Source of the DNA: Flavobacterium resistens
Lineage (GTDB): Bacteria; Bacteroidota; Bacteroidia; Flavobacteriales; Flavobacteriaceae
Length of the DNA: 64,000 bases
Assembly: GCF_900182645.1 (NCBI RefSeq)
Contig: NZ_FXTA01000005.1
Location: 186,001-250,000 of the forward strand
Direction of reading: 5' to 3'
A model generated the notes under the pieces. It did no database searches, had not been told where the DNA came from, and saw nothing but the letters and a program-made list of their open reading frames with translations. Both the position numbers and the translations under genes were made by a program. Positions 35,878 through 44,469 of this stretch are shown piece by piece; the first letter of the stretch is position 1; each line of letters begins with the position of its first letter.

Positions 35878-36828
35878 TTAAAGATAATTTAAACCAAGAA
35901 ATATTTCCTGTTCAAGAGGCAAATCAATTTCACTTTCAAAGAAGATCAATTGTCTTTTATAAACAGTTTCGATTAAATAATGATTCCCTCTAAAATAAGT
36001 TCTTCTGATTTTCACCTGCAATTTTGAATCGGCAACCATTTTAAATTGATGCGGATACACCAATGTTTTATGAGTCTCATCTTCATAATCAAGCAATAAA
36101 TGAGTTGCAACTTCATTTACTTCTCCAAAAAGCGAAGCAACATATTTAGTTTGAGGATCTTCGTATATTTTCGTTGGATTATCTTTTACAATCACTTCTC
36201 CATTACGCATCACAATTGCTTCATCTGCAAATGACAATGCGTCTGTACTGTCGTGCGTAGCAATAATACAGGTAATTCCTTTTTGTTTTAGATATCTAAA
36301 TAAATTTCGGCGTAAAGCATTTTTCCTAAAAGCATCAATCTGACTGAAAGGTTCGTCAAGCAAAATTACTTCGGGTTCTAAAGCTAAAACTCTAACCAAA
36401 GCTACTCGCTGTTGTTGGCCTCCACTTAAAAATTTAGTTTTTACATTGGAAAAATTTTCCATTTCAACCATTTCCAATAATTCCTGAACACGCAGTTTTT
36501 TCATATTGGCAAAACCATTCGATAAAAATTTTCCAACATTCTCAGCCACTGTTTCATAAGGAGACAAATCAAAATCCTGAGCCAAATATTTCATATACGG
36601 CATTCCCGGAATCAAATTGTATTTTGGACCTAAAACCGGCTTTTCGTTATAAAAAATCTTGCCTTCGTCTAAATCGTATAAACCATAAATTAGTTTTAGC
36701 AGTGTACTTTTTCCGCAGCCGCTTTCACCAATAATGGCGATATTTTCACCTTTATTTATAGTAAAAGAAACGTTTTTTATAACGGGCGTATCAATGTACG
36801 AAAAAGAAATATTTTGAATATCGAGCAT
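35878..36828 (-). CDS. ABC transporter ATP-binding protein
   Basis: The 316-residue ATPase has Walker A GESGCGKST, signature LSGGQQQRVAL, Walker B VILLDEPFSQID and switch His IATHDS. The C-terminal ~80 residues (VYPHQFKMVADSKLQVKIRR) look like the regulatory extension of the PotA/FbpC-type importer ATPases. No permease or binding protein lies next to it, so the substrate is unknown and the partners must be elsewhere. The start at MLDIQNISFSY (36828) fits the family; an ATG 21 bases upstream is possible. Confidence 0.88.
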   Translation of the reverse strand: MLDIQNISFSYIDTPVIKNVSFTINKGENIAIIGESGCGKSTLLKLIYGLYDLDEGKIFYNEKPVLGPKYNLIPGMPYMKYLAQDFDLSPYETVAENVGKFLSNGFANMKKLRVQELLEMVEMENFSNVKTKFLSGGQQQRVALVRVLALEPEVILLDEPFSQIDAFRKNALRRNLFRYLKQKGITCIIATHDSTDALSFADEAIVMRNGEVIVKDNPTKIYEDPQTKYVASLFGEVNEVATHLLLDYEDETHKTLVYPHQFKMVADSKLQVKIRRTYFRGNHYLIETVYKRQLIFFESEIDLPLEQEIFLGLNYL

Positions 36829-36875
36829 GAGTTGAATTTGAAAGTTCAAATTTACAATGTTTAATTTCTAAAGTC

Positions 36876-36912
36876 AAAAAAAAAGCTGCTTCAATTATGA
36901 AACAGCTTTTAA
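36876..36912 (-). terminator. Terminator of the OmpA-like gene
   Basis: AAAAGCTGCTTCA and TGAAACAGCTTTT pair (one mismatch) and are followed by T run on the minus strand. Confidence 0.82.
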
Positions 36913-36934
36913 TAAATTTTATTGCCTTCTAAAA

Positions 36935-37630
36935 CTATTTTCCAGCTTCGGCTTTTGCATCGTTTACCATTTTGTCATTTGCAGTAATTGCAAACTCTAC
37001 ACGACGGTTTTGACTTCTTCCTTCTGGAGTATCATTAGTCGCAATAGGATCAGCAATTCCTAAACCTGAGGTTTTGAAACGGCTAGATTTTAATCCTTTT
37101 GAAACTAAATAAGCCTGAACAGACGCAGCTCTTTGTCCTGAAAGTGTTAAGTTATATTCTGGTTTACCTGTGTTATCAGTATAACCAAAAATTTCAATAT
37201 TAGTATCTCCGTAGTCGTTAAACACAGGAACTAATTTATCTAAGTTTGCTTTTGCAGTTGAAGTCAAAGTTGATTTGTTAGTATCAAAACGAACAGCATT
37301 TTCATTCAAAGTCAAGTGAATACCCTCACCTACTCTTTCAACATCTGCACCCGGAAGCGCCTGATCGATTTCACGAGCCTGTTTATCCATTTTATTTCCA
37401 ATAAGAGCTCCGGTTCCTCCACCTACAGCAGCCCCAATAGCAGCTCCTAAGGCAGCGTTTCCACCATGTCCTAAATTGTTTCCTAGAATACCACCAATAA
37501 GACCTCCGGCAACAACTCCAATTCCGGCTCCTTTTTGCGTATTATTCGCATTTTTTACTGAATCACAGCTTGCAAAAAAACTACTTAATACAAGTAAACT
37601 ACTCAACCCTAAAACTTTTATCTTTCTCAT
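36935..37630 (-). CDS. OmpA-family lipoprotein with glycine zipper (YiaD-like)
   Basis: The 231-residue protein has a lipoprotein signal with lipobox FASC (Cys22). A glycine-zipper region follows at ~34-82 (GIGVVAGGLIGGILGNN, then GAAIGAAVGGGTGALIG), and then an OmpA C-terminal peptidoglycan-binding domain (EIFGYTDNTGKPEYN, LSGQRAASVQAYL, RSQNRRVEFAI). This layout matches YiaD-like proteins that tie the outer membrane to the cell wall. A short gap (31 bases) separates it from the lipocalin-like gene upstream, and the two may be co-transcribed. Confidence 0.9.
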   Translation of the reverse strand: MRKIKVLGLSSLLVLSSFFASCDSVKNANNTQKGAGIGVVAGGLIGGILGNNLGHGGNAALGAAIGAAVGGGTGALIGNKMDKQAREIDQALPGADVERVGEGIHLTLNENAVRFDTNKSTLTSTAKANLDKLVPVFNDYGDTNIEIFGYTDNTGKPEYNLTLSGQRAASVQAYLVSKGLKSSRFKTSGLGIADPIATNDTPEGRSQNRRVEFAITANDKMVNDAKAEAGK

Positions 37631-37661
37631 GTGTATATATTTTTAATATTAATTAGCTTTC

Positions 37662-38165
37662 TTAGTTAGCTCTTTGAAATTGGTACGTTACGTCTTTAAC
37701 TTGTCCGCCTACGTTTATATTGTCAATTAACTGAAAAGAATTATCACTAAGTCCAGCAACTTTCAGCAAATAACCTTCTTTAACGTTTTTAGATTTGGTT
37801 CCAGGGTTAACAATTTTAAGAACAAAAAGTCCCTGATTATTGATACTCCAAACAATTGGCGAAGTAAATGCTGTACAGCTTGGCGCATTCAGGGTCATTG
37901 TACCTTTATTGTTATTAGAAATAAAATTCCAAGTACTGCCAATAAAACATTTTGAATCAGCTAGATCAAATGAATTCACCTTAATGTAATCAGAACCCGG
38001 ATAAGATACATTGGTTAAAACCCAATTTCCTTTAATTGCTACTTGAGTTGATTTGTCAAGTTTAGTTGAAAGTGTTGGCGCTTCAGTAGAAGCTGTTGTA
38101 GACGAAGATGATTTACACGCAAAAAACATCGTGGCAATCATGCAAATGAAAATAATTTTCTTCAT
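37662..38165 (-). CDS. Lipocalin-like lipoprotein
   Basis: The 167-residue protein has lipobox FFAC and the small Bacteroidota lipocalin-like pattern: IKGNWVLTNVSYPG near the N-terminus, CFIGSTWNFISNNNKGTM in the middle and SFQLIDNINVGGQ near the end. The start is taken at MKKIIFICMI (38165); an ATG 9 bases upstream is also in frame. Ligand unknown. It lies directly upstream of the OmpA-like lipoprotein in the same orientation. Confidence 0.8.
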   Translation of the reverse strand: MKKIIFICMIATMFFACKSSSSTTASTEAPTLSTKLDKSTQVAIKGNWVLTNVSYPGSDYIKVNSFDLADSKCFIGSTWNFISNNNKGTMTLNAPSCTAFTSPIVWSINNQGLFVLKIVNPGTKSKNVKEGYLLKVAGLSDNSFQLIDNINVGGQVKDVTYQFQRAN

Positions 38166-38367
38166 TTTGTACATTTTTTAAGTTAATACTTACGCGTTTA
38201 ACAATTATTATACCACAAATATACGATTCGTTGAGATATTTTCTCTTCCAAAATCTATTTATTTTCTTTCAAAATTAACACTTCCGACATTTTGTCACCC
38301 TAAAAACAATTGGTATTCTATTTGAATAAATGAAAATCATCACATTAAACTCAAAAATTAAAAAAAT

Positions 38368-40251
38368 ATGACAACAGGTAAAATTAATGTTTCGGTAGAA
38401 AACATCTTTCCCTTAATCAAAAAGTTCTTATACAGCGATCACGAAATCTTTTTACGTGAGCTGGTTTCAAACGGAACTGATGCCACTTTAAAATTAAAAC
38501 ACCTTATCAGTATTGGCGAAGCTAAAGTTGAATACGGAAATCCGGTTATCGAAATCAAAGTTGATAAAGAAGGTAAAAAAATCCATATTATCGACCAAGG
38601 TTTAGGTATGACTGCTGATGAAGTAGAAAAATACATTAATCAGGTAGCTTTTTCAGGAGCTGAGGAATTTTTGGACAAATACAAAGATTCTGCTAAAGAT
38701 TCTGGAATTATTGGACATTTTGGTCTTGGTTTCTATTCTGCTTTTATGGTTGCTGAAAAAGTAGAAATCATCACTAAATCATATAAAGATGAGCCAGCTG
38801 CACACTGGACATGTGACGGAAGTCCTGAATTCACTTTAGAACCTGCTGACAAAACTTCACGCGGAACTGAAATCATTCTTCATATCGCTGAAGATTCTTT
38901 AGAATTCTTAGAGGATTCTAAAATCAGTGGTTTATTGAGCAAATACAACAAGTTTATGCCTATTCCAATTAAATTTGGAACAAGAACAGAAACGCTTCCA
39001 AAACCAGAAGATGCTCCGGAAGACTTCGTAAACGAAACAATTGAAGTTGACAACATTATCAATAATCCAAACCCAGCTTGGACAAAACAGCCTTCTGAAT
39101 TATCTGATGAAGATTACAAAAACTTCTACAGAGAATTGTATCCAATGCAATTTGAAGAGCCATTATTCAATATTCATTTAAATGTAGATTATCCGTTCAA
39201 CTTAACTGGTATTTTGTATTTCCCGAAATTAGGAAACGACATGCAGATCCAGAAAGATAAAATTCAGTTGTACCAAAACCAAGTTTACGTTACTGATAAT
39301 GTAGAAGGAATTGTTCCTGAATTTTTGACAATGTTAAAAGGTGTAATTGATTCCCCAGATATTCCATTGAACGTTTCTCGTTCAGGTTTACAGGCAGATG
39401 GTGCAGTTAAGAAAATTTCAAACTATATCACTCGTAAAGTTGCCGATAAATTAAAATCTTTATTCAACGAAAACCGTGCTGATTTTGAAGCAAAATGGAA
39501 CGATATTAAAATCGTTTTAGAATACGGAATGCTTTCTGAAGATAAATTCTATGAAAAAGCAGGTGCATTTGTATTATATCCAACTGTAGATGATACTTAT
39601 TTCACTTTAGAAGAATTAAAAGAAAAACTAAAAGAAAACCAAACTGATAAAGATGGTAAACTTGTAGTTCTTTATGCTGGAAACAAAGATGCACAGCACT
39701 CTTATATTGAAGCTGCAAAAGAAAAAGGTTACGAAGTATTGCTTTTAGATTCTCCGATTATTTCACATTTAATTCAAAAAATTGAAGGTGACAACAGCGG
39801 ATTAACTTTTGTACGTGTTGACTCTGATCATATTGATAATTTAATCAAAAAAGATGAAAACACGATTTCTAAATTATCTGATGAAGAAAAAGCGACTTTA
39901 AAAACTTCTTTAGAAGCTTATATCCCGAAAGCATACAGCGTACAATTAGAAGCTATGGATTCTCAAGCAGCACCTTTCATTATTACGCAGCCTGAATTTA
40001 TGCGAAGAATGAAAGAAATGAGCCAAACTGGCGGAGGCGGAATGTTCGGAATGGGAAATATGCCAGAAATGTACAATTTAGTTGTAAACACAAATTCTGA
40101 TTTAGCTTCAAGCATTTTAAATACTGAAGACAAAACACACCAGGAACATTTGGTAAAACAAGCTTTAGACTTAGCTAAATTATCGCAGAATCTTTTAAAA
40201 GGTGAAGCTTTAACTGCTTTTGTAAAAAGAAGCTTTGAGATGATTAAGTAA
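38368..40251 (+). CDS. htpG: Molecular chaperone HtpG (Hsp90)
   Basis: The 627-residue protein starts directly with the GHKL ATPase domain: FLRELVSNGTDATLKLK, IIDQGLGMTADEV and IGHFGLGFYSAFMVAEK. The middle domain has YPFNLTGILYFPKLGNDMQ and LNVSRSGLQADGAVKKIS. The dimerisation domain is near the end. The region GGGGMFGMGNMPEMYNLVVN is typical of Bacteroidota HtpG. It folds client proteins in the cytoplasm. It is a single gene with its own terminator. Confidence 0.97.
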   Translation: MTTGKINVSVENIFPLIKKFLYSDHEIFLRELVSNGTDATLKLKHLISIGEAKVEYGNPVIEIKVDKEGKKIHIIDQGLGMTADEVEKYINQVAFSGAEEFLDKYKDSAKDSGIIGHFGLGFYSAFMVAEKVEIITKSYKDEPAAHWTCDGSPEFTLEPADKTSRGTEIILHIAEDSLEFLEDSKISGLLSKYNKFMPIPIKFGTRTETLPKPEDAPEDFVNETIEVDNIINNPNPAWTKQPSELSDEDYKNFYRELYPMQFEEPLFNIHLNVDYPFNLTGILYFPKLGNDMQIQKDKIQLYQNQVYVTDNVEGIVPEFLTMLKGVIDSPDIPLNVSRSGLQADGAVKKISNYITRKVADKLKSLFNENRADFEAKWNDIKIVLEYGMLSEDKFYEKAGAFVLYPTVDDTYFTLEELKEKLKENQTDKDGKLVVLYAGNKDAQHSYIEAAKEKGYEVLLLDSPIISHLIQKIEGDNSGLTFVRVDSDHIDNLIKKDENTISKLSDEEKATLKTSLEAYIPKAYSVQLEAMDSQAAPFIITQPEFMRRMKEMSQTGGGGMFGMGNMPEMYNLVVNTNSDLASSILNTEDKTHQEHLVKQALDLAKLSQNLLKGEALTAFVKRSFEMIK

Positions 40252-40273
40252 TCTAACTTTCAATAAAAACACC

Positions 40274-40310
40274 TAAAGCCTTACAGTATTAATTGTAAGG
40301 CTTTTTCTAA
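40274..40310 (+). terminator. Terminator of htpG
   Basis: AAAGCCTTACAG and the partner TTGTAAGGCTTT form a stem followed by TTTCT. Confidence 0.88.
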
Positions 40311-40382
40311 TTATTTTCCTAAAAAATATCTTATTAAATTTTTAATGCATACATTTAGATGAACTTAAAAGCAATCTAAAAC

Positions 40383-41549
40383 ATGAAAAGCATTAACCAA
40401 ATAAAAATTTTCATTTCTTGCCCAGGAGACATTAAAGAAGAAATTGAATCGATAGAATTAATTATAAATGAGATTAACAAAACATCTGGAAAACGTGATG
40501 ATTATGCATTGGAGCTTTTAAATTGGAAATACGACACATATACAGATATTGGTAGTGATGGACAAGAAGTTATAAACAATCAATTAGAGCATCAATACGA
40601 TATACTAATTGGAATTTTAGGCTCAAGAGCTGGCACTCCCACAAAAAGAGACAAATCAGGTACGATTGAAGAAATCAATAGAGCAATTTTAGACGATTCA
40701 AAAGAAAAAATGATTTATTTCAAGACTTCAGCACCAGAAAACATTTATGACATCGATCCTAAACAACTTGAAATTTTAAAATTATTCAAGAAAGAGCTTA
40801 CCGAAAAGGGTGTTTTATATAAAGAATTCAACTCTTTAGATTCTTTTGAATCACTATTCCGAATAAACTTATCAAATTTAATAATTGATAAAATTTTAAA
40901 TAAAAATAAGGCTATTAAGAATCCAATAATCAATAAAAATACAAATAAATATTCCGACATAGTTGATTTAATATCTAAAATTGAAACCAAGGACGATAGT
41001 AATATTGAAATTGATCTTTTTAATTTACTAGGAGAAACAACATCATACTTAGAAATAATAACTAAAACTTTGGATTCTATGACTGGTTCTTTAAATTTTC
41101 TCACAGAAAAATTAAATTTAAGAACTGAGGAATTAAATAAAATACACCATGTTAAAGATCAAAAACTAAAACAAAGCAAAGCAATTAAGTCTATAAATGA
41201 TTTGTCTATGGAATTAACTGAATTTAGCACTAGAATTGATAATGATCTTCCAATATTCTCTGAGAACTTCAAACTAGTTGGTAGTTCATATTCAAAAATA
41301 TTACTAACATTAACAGGAAACAAATCCAATGAGGTTATCAATATGAAAAACCAAATGGAATCTTTTAGGAATAATGTGGAATTTGCTCTTAAAAATTCAG
41401 CAATATTATTACAAATTGTGAGTGACTTTCCGTTAATGAACTCAAAATTTAATCATAGTAAAAGACAAACAGAAATATCTATAAAAAACATAACAAAAGA
41501 GCTTTTAGAGGGATTATTACTTTTTGACGAAGCAATGGGAATCAACTAA
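40383..41549 (+). CDS. DUF4062-domain protein with coiled-coil C-terminus (possible defence or signalling gene)
   Basis: The 388-residue protein has an N-terminal DUF4062-type domain (~5-120): IKIFISCPGDIKEEI, LLNWKYDTYTDIG, YDILIGILGSRAGTPT and SGTIEEINRAI with Glu96/Glu97. DUF4062 resembles TIR and nucleoside deoxyribosyltransferase folds and often occurs in large multidomain proteins. Here it stands alone, fused to ~200 helical residues, including a coiled coil near 205-275 and no membrane segment. The gene is more AT-rich than its neighbours and uses many ATA codons. It lies between the terminators of htpG and the next gene, so it is a one-gene insertion. A role in abortive infection or NAD/nucleotide signalling is inference only. 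Confidence 0.78.
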   Translation: MKSINQIKIFISCPGDIKEEIESIELIINEINKTSGKRDDYALELLNWKYDTYTDIGSDGQEVINNQLEHQYDILIGILGSRAGTPTKRDKSGTIEEINRAILDDSKEKMIYFKTSAPENIYDIDPKQLEILKLFKKELTEKGVLYKEFNSLDSFESLFRINLSNLIIDKILNKNKAIKNPIINKNTNKYSDIVDLISKIETKDDSNIEIDLFNLLGETTSYLEIITKTLDSMTGSLNFLTEKLNLRTEELNKIHHVKDQKLKQSKAIKSINDLSMELTEFSTRIDNDLPIFSENFKLVGSSYSKILLTLTGNKSNEVINMKNQMESFRNNVEFALKNSAILLQIVSDFPLMNSKFNHSKRQTEISIKNITKELLEGLLLFDEAMGIN

Positions 41550-41619
41550 AAGAAAAAAATATATCTCTAAAAATTCGCAAGAAAAAAAATATTTTTTTTT
41601 ATCTTATAAATAAATTTCT

Positions 41620-41653
41620 AAAATCCCGTAAGTTCAGCTTACGGGATTTTTTT
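41620..41653 (+). terminator. Terminator after the DUF4062 gene
   Basis: AAATCCCGTAAG and CTTACGGGATTT form a perfect 12-bp stem around TTCAG, followed by T run. Confidence 0.9.
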
Positions 41654-41674
41654 ATTGCGATTCATTTTTTTTGT

Positions 41675-41682
41675 TACATTTG
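41675..41682 (+). promoter_or_regulatory. -7 box of the lipoprotein gene at 41718
   Basis: TACATTTG matches TAnnTTTG and lies 35 bases before the ATG. The upstream box is weak (ATTG at 17-base spacing). Confidence 0.45.
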
Positions 41683-41717
41683 AAAACCTTTAAAATCTAA
41701 CTTAACAAAAAACTACT

Positions 41718-42524
41718 ATGAAAAAAATCGCTCTTTTAGTCACAACAGTTTGTGCAACAGCATTAACTTACATCTCGTGTTCCAGCAATGACGATATTGC
41801 AACTCAAACTGACACGACAGCTGTTGGCGCTTCAATCTCAATTGATGCCGCAAACGAAATGGATGTTAATACAGGATTATCTGTAACAAACAGCTCAGCA
41901 ACATCAAAACCTGCTGCGGCAGTTTGCGCAACAATTACCGTTTCTGGAACAACTTATCCTAAAGTTTACACGGTAGATTATGGAACTACAGGTTGTGTCG
42001 ACAATCAGCTTACAAGAAAAGGAAAACTAAAACTTACTCTTTCTGGACCAGTAACTACTACAGGAAGCAAATTGACTATTGAAAGAATTGACTATTCCAT
42101 CAACGGAATTAAACTAGAAGGAACAATCGAATATACAAATACTACAACAGTTGCTACTGTACCACAATTTACTAGAAAAGTAACAAATGGAAAATTTACT
42201 GACTTATTAGGAAGAGTATACACAAACTCTGGAACCTATACAGTAAAACAAACTGCAGGTGTTGATACTCCATTTGTTCTTGAAGACAACGTATATGAAA
42301 TGACGGAAGGCACACACACTGTTACTACTGAAAAAGGCACAACTTTAACTTTTACTGTTCAGGAAAGTTTGATTAAAAAATACTCTTGCCAATATATTTC
42401 AAAAGGGAAATTAAAAATCGAAGGCGGATTACTTAAAGGAGTTATTGACTACGGAAACAATGACTGCGACAGCAAATTTACATACACTCACGAAAGTGGC
42501 GCAACTTACAACTTACAAATGTAA
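41718..42524 (+). CDS. Lipoprotein of unknown function
   Basis: The 268-residue protein has a lipobox-like YISC followed by SSNDD, the acidic +2 stretch common in surface lipoproteins of Bacteroidota. The rest is a beta-rich, threonine-rich body with repeated short strands (KLKLTLSGPV, IDYSINGIKLEGTIEYT, KGKLKIEGGLLKGVIDYG). It has four scattered Cys besides the lipid one. I do not recognise a named family. It is flanked by its own promoter and terminator. Confidence 0.75.
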   Translation: MKKIALLVTTVCATALTYISCSSNDDIATQTDTTAVGASISIDAANEMDVNTGLSVTNSSATSKPAAAVCATITVSGTTYPKVYTVDYGTTGCVDNQLTRKGKLKLTLSGPVTTTGSKLTIERIDYSINGIKLEGTIEYTNTTTVATVPQFTRKVTNGKFTDLLGRVYTNSGTYTVKQTAGVDTPFVLEDNVYEMTEGTHTVTTEKGTTLTFTVQESLIKKYSCQYISKGKLKIEGGLLKGVIDYGNNDCDSKFTYTHESGATYNLQM

Positions 42525-42549
42525 TAGGCTCATTTTTATAAAAATACAC

Positions 42550-42588
42550 AAATCCCAATTTAGAAATAAGTTGGGATTTATTTTTTAT
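42550..42588 (+). terminator. Terminator
   Basis: AAATCCCAA and TTGGGATTT form a 9-bp stem followed by ATTTTTT. Confidence 0.85.
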
Positions 42589-42655
42589 TAAAATTTTAAT
42601 CACCATAACCACATTCAAACTATTTTCTTTATTTTGCACCAAAATCTAAAAACCA

Positions 42656-43393
42656 ATGAAAAAATCTATTATTGCCTTTGCTGCAATTGCCCTATTAGCA
42701 TCATGTAGCAAAAAAAATGAATCTCCTGACAACCTGCACATCACAGGAAACATTAAAGGATTAAAAAAAGGAACTTTATATATTCAAAGAATTGTTGACA
42801 CTTCGCTAGTTGCAATCGATAGCATTAAAATTGATGGAAATTCGGCTTTTGAGCGCGATATCAAATTAGAATCTCCAGAAATGCTTTATTTGTTTTTAGA
42901 TAGAGGTGTAACGAATTCAATGGACAATAATATTTTGTTTTTTGCAGAACCTGGAAATATTAACATTGATACCAACTTAGATAATTTCATTTATAATGCT
43001 AAAATCACAGGATCTAAAAATCAAGAATTATACGAAGAGTATAAAAAAATAAACGATCGTTTCAATGATGAAAGTCTGGCTTTGGTAGAACCTAGATTTA
43101 AAGCAATGAAAAGAAACGATCAAAAAGCTTTAGACAGCATTAACACAAAAGAGGACTCAAATACTAAAAGAAAATATCTTTTTGCTACAAACTTCGCTCT
43201 TAACAACAAAGATCACGAAATCGCGCCTTATATTGCTTTAGCAGAGATTTATGATATCAATGTAAAATTCTTAGATACAATTCAGAAATCGATGACACCA
43301 AAAGTAGCGCAGTCACTTTACGGAAAGAAGCTAACAAAATATGTTGCTGATATAAAAAAACAAGAACAAAAAGCTCCGGTAGCTGCAGAATAA
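42656..43393 (+). CDS. DUF4369-domain lipoprotein
   Basis: The 245-residue protein has lipobox LASC (Cys17) and a DUF4369 domain: LHITGNIKGLKKGTLYIQRI, VAIDSIKIDGNSAFERDI and EPGNINIDTNLDNF. In many Bacteroidota proteins this domain precedes a thioredoxin-like TlpA domain; here the C-terminal part is helical with no CxxC, so the redox domain is absent. Function unknown; probably periplasmic face of the outer membrane. Confidence 0.82.
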   Translation: MKKSIIAFAAIALLASCSKKNESPDNLHITGNIKGLKKGTLYIQRIVDTSLVAIDSIKIDGNSAFERDIKLESPEMLYLFLDRGVTNSMDNNILFFAEPGNINIDTNLDNFIYNAKITGSKNQELYEEYKKINDRFNDESLALVEPRFKAMKRNDQKALDSINTKEDSNTKRKYLFATNFALNNKDHEIAPYIALAEIYDINVKFLDTIQKSMTPKVAQSLYGKKLTKYVADIKKQEQKAPVAAE

Positions 43394-43398
43394 AAAAT

Positions 43399-43434
43399 AA
43401 AAAAACGTCCTGAAATTCAGGACGTTTTTTTTTA
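43399..43434. terminator. Terminator
   Basis: AAAACGTCCTGAA and TTCAGGACGTTTT form a perfect stem with A and T runs on both sides, between convergent genes. Confidence 0.9.
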
Positions 43435-43472
43435 TACTAACAACTCGGTGTTTTAAATAATGCCATCTAAAA

Positions 43473-43931
43473 TTATCTCCCTAACAAAGACCCTAAAATA
43501 GCAAACATAAAAATCAACGCATACAAGACCAACATCGAAACCATCAAAATACCAATAAATTTATAATGCGATTTTAAATATCCTAAAGAAGATGTCAATG
43601 CCTCAGAATCATTTTCTCTAAAAGCTCTTTTAGCATTAGAACCAAATCTGAACAAATAATAAACAGGAAAGAAATAAACCGCCGCAATTAACAAATAAAA
43701 GAAACTCATAATCGCACCGAAAGAACCTGCAAATACTCCCACTCCTGCCATTGTATTTCCCATTGAAGCAAAAATTGCTCCGGCAAAAATTGCAATTACA
43801 ACAAAAAGCCCAATTCCTATAAATCCGAGAATTGACAAAAAGTAAGCCCACTTTGCGGTTTCTTTTAAAAAGTCTTTTGCAGATTGATCGAGATGGAGCT
43901 CGAATTTTTCAAATACTGAGGTTTCTTCCAT
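43473..43931 (-). CDS. DUF5362-like membrane protein
   Basis: The 152-residue protein starts METSVFEKFE-like (MEETSVFEKFELHLDQ) and has three or four membrane segments (AYFLSILGFIGIGLFVVIAI, the FGAIMSFFYLLIAAVYFF region and a C-terminal segment). The cytoplasmic stretch RFGSNAKRAFRENDSEALTS is followed by LGYLKSHYKFIGI. The protein at 55156-55578 shares the same order of motifs (LYFLFKFSASLKMALECDDS, FKYLKFHYLS) and is a distant paralogue. An upstream in-frame start at 44012 would add 27 residues and is less likely. Function unknown. Confidence 0.78.
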   Translation of the reverse strand: MEETSVFEKFELHLDQSAKDFLKETAKWAYFLSILGFIGIGLFVVIAIFAGAIFASMGNTMAGVGVFAGSFGAIMSFFYLLIAAVYFFPVYYLFRFGSNAKRAFRENDSEALTSSLGYLKSHYKFIGILMVSMLVLYALIFMFAILGSLLGR

Positions 43932-44041
43932 TATGATTAGGTTTTTGGTTAAGAAACAAACATAAGAAAAATAGGAATTCAAAAAATTCAAATTTAAAAT
44001 TTCAAATCCCAATTTAAAACCAAAACCTAAACATCAACAAT

Positions 44042-44100
44042 GTCACCCTGAGCGAAGTCGAAGAGTAAATGCAAAGCTCTTCGACTTCGCTCAGCCTGAC
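44042..44100. repeat. Short REP-like palindrome (CTGAGCGAAGTCGAAG type)
   Basis: The arms GTCACCCTGAGCGAAGTCGA with AGAG (44042-44065) and CTCTTCGACTTCGCTCAGCC with TGAC (44077-44100) pair with one mismatch around an 11-base loop. The outer arms match the element at 5888-5987, but the AGCTCGACAAAGATTG interior is missing. Confidence 0.75.
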
Positions 44101-44110
44101 AATACAAGCA

Positions 44111-44145
44111 GAACCTGAAACCTGAAACTTGAAACCTGAAACTTA
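44111..44145. repeat. Tandem TGAAAC heptamer repeat
   Basis: About five units of the form TGAAACC/TGAAACT follow one another. The same unit is at 2933-3005 and 14096-14207. Confidence 0.6.
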
Positions 44146-44162
44146 AAATTTAGAATTCGAGC

Positions 44163-44194
44163 AAAAAAAAAACCACCACATTTCTGTGATGGTT
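44163..44194 (-). terminator. Terminator of the first tRNA-Thr gene
   Basis: On the minus strand AACCATCACA-GAAA-TGTGGTGGTT followed by T run gives a 10-bp stem with a GAAA loop. The same hairpin recurs at 44346-44373. Confidence 0.88.
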
Positions 44195-44198
44195 TTTG

Positions 44199-44272
44199 AG
44201 CCGATAGAGGGACTCGAACCCACGACCTGCTGATTACAAATCAGCTGCTCTAGCCAGCTGAGCTACATCGGC
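44199..44272 (-). tRNA. tRNA-Thr (anticodon UGU)
   Basis: The 74-base cloverleaf reads GCCGATGTAGCTCAGCTGG at the 5' end, with anticodon loop TTTGTAA (anticodon TGT) on stem GCTGA/TCAGC and T-loop region GGGTTCGAGTCCC. The acceptor stem is GCCGATG with TATCGGC (one G-T pair) and the discriminator base is T. CCA is not encoded. The copy at 44383-44456 appears identical. Confidence 0.96.
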
Positions 44273-44286
44273 CTTTTTAACGGGTG

Positions 44287-44317
44287 CAAAGATAAAATTG
44301 TTTTTTTAATTTCCAAA
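44287..44317 (-). promoter_or_regulatory. Promoter of the first tRNA-Thr gene
   Basis: On the minus strand TTTG (44314-44317), a 19-base spacer and TATCTTTG (44287-44294) match the Bacteroidota promoter consensus exactly, 15 bases before the tRNA. Confidence 0.85.
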
Positions 44318-44345
44318 AATAATTTCACACCTCTCTCTATAATTT

Positions 44346-44373
44346 AAAAAACCACCACATTTCTGTGATGGTT
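44346..44373 (-). terminator. Terminator of the second tRNA-Thr gene
   Basis: This is the same AACCATCACA-GAAA-TGTGGTGGTT hairpin with T run as at 44163-44194. Confidence 0.88.
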
Positions 44374-44382
44374 TTTCCGTTG

Positions 44383-44456
44383 AGCCGATAGAGGGACTCG
44401 AACCCACGACCTGCTGATTACAAATCAGCTGCTCTAGCCAGCTGAGCTACATCGGC
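44383..44456 (-). tRNA. tRNA-Thr (anticodon UGU), second tandem copy
   Basis: It has the same sequence and structure as the tRNA at 44199-44272. Each copy carries its own promoter and terminator, so this is a duplicated transcription unit of ~185 bases and not a polycistronic tRNA operon. Confidence 0.96.
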
Positions 44457-44469
44457 CTCATTACGGGTG

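Noticed and set aside
40383..41549. Considered a clear TIR-domain effector or part of a multi-gene defence island
   Set aside because: The motifs fit DUF4062 better than a classical TIR, and both neighbours are ordinary chromosomal genes; it is kept only as a single-gene candidate.
44199..44456. Considered the second tRNA-Thr an assembly duplication
   Set aside because: The flanks and promoter spacers of the two copies differ, so they are genuine separate loci.
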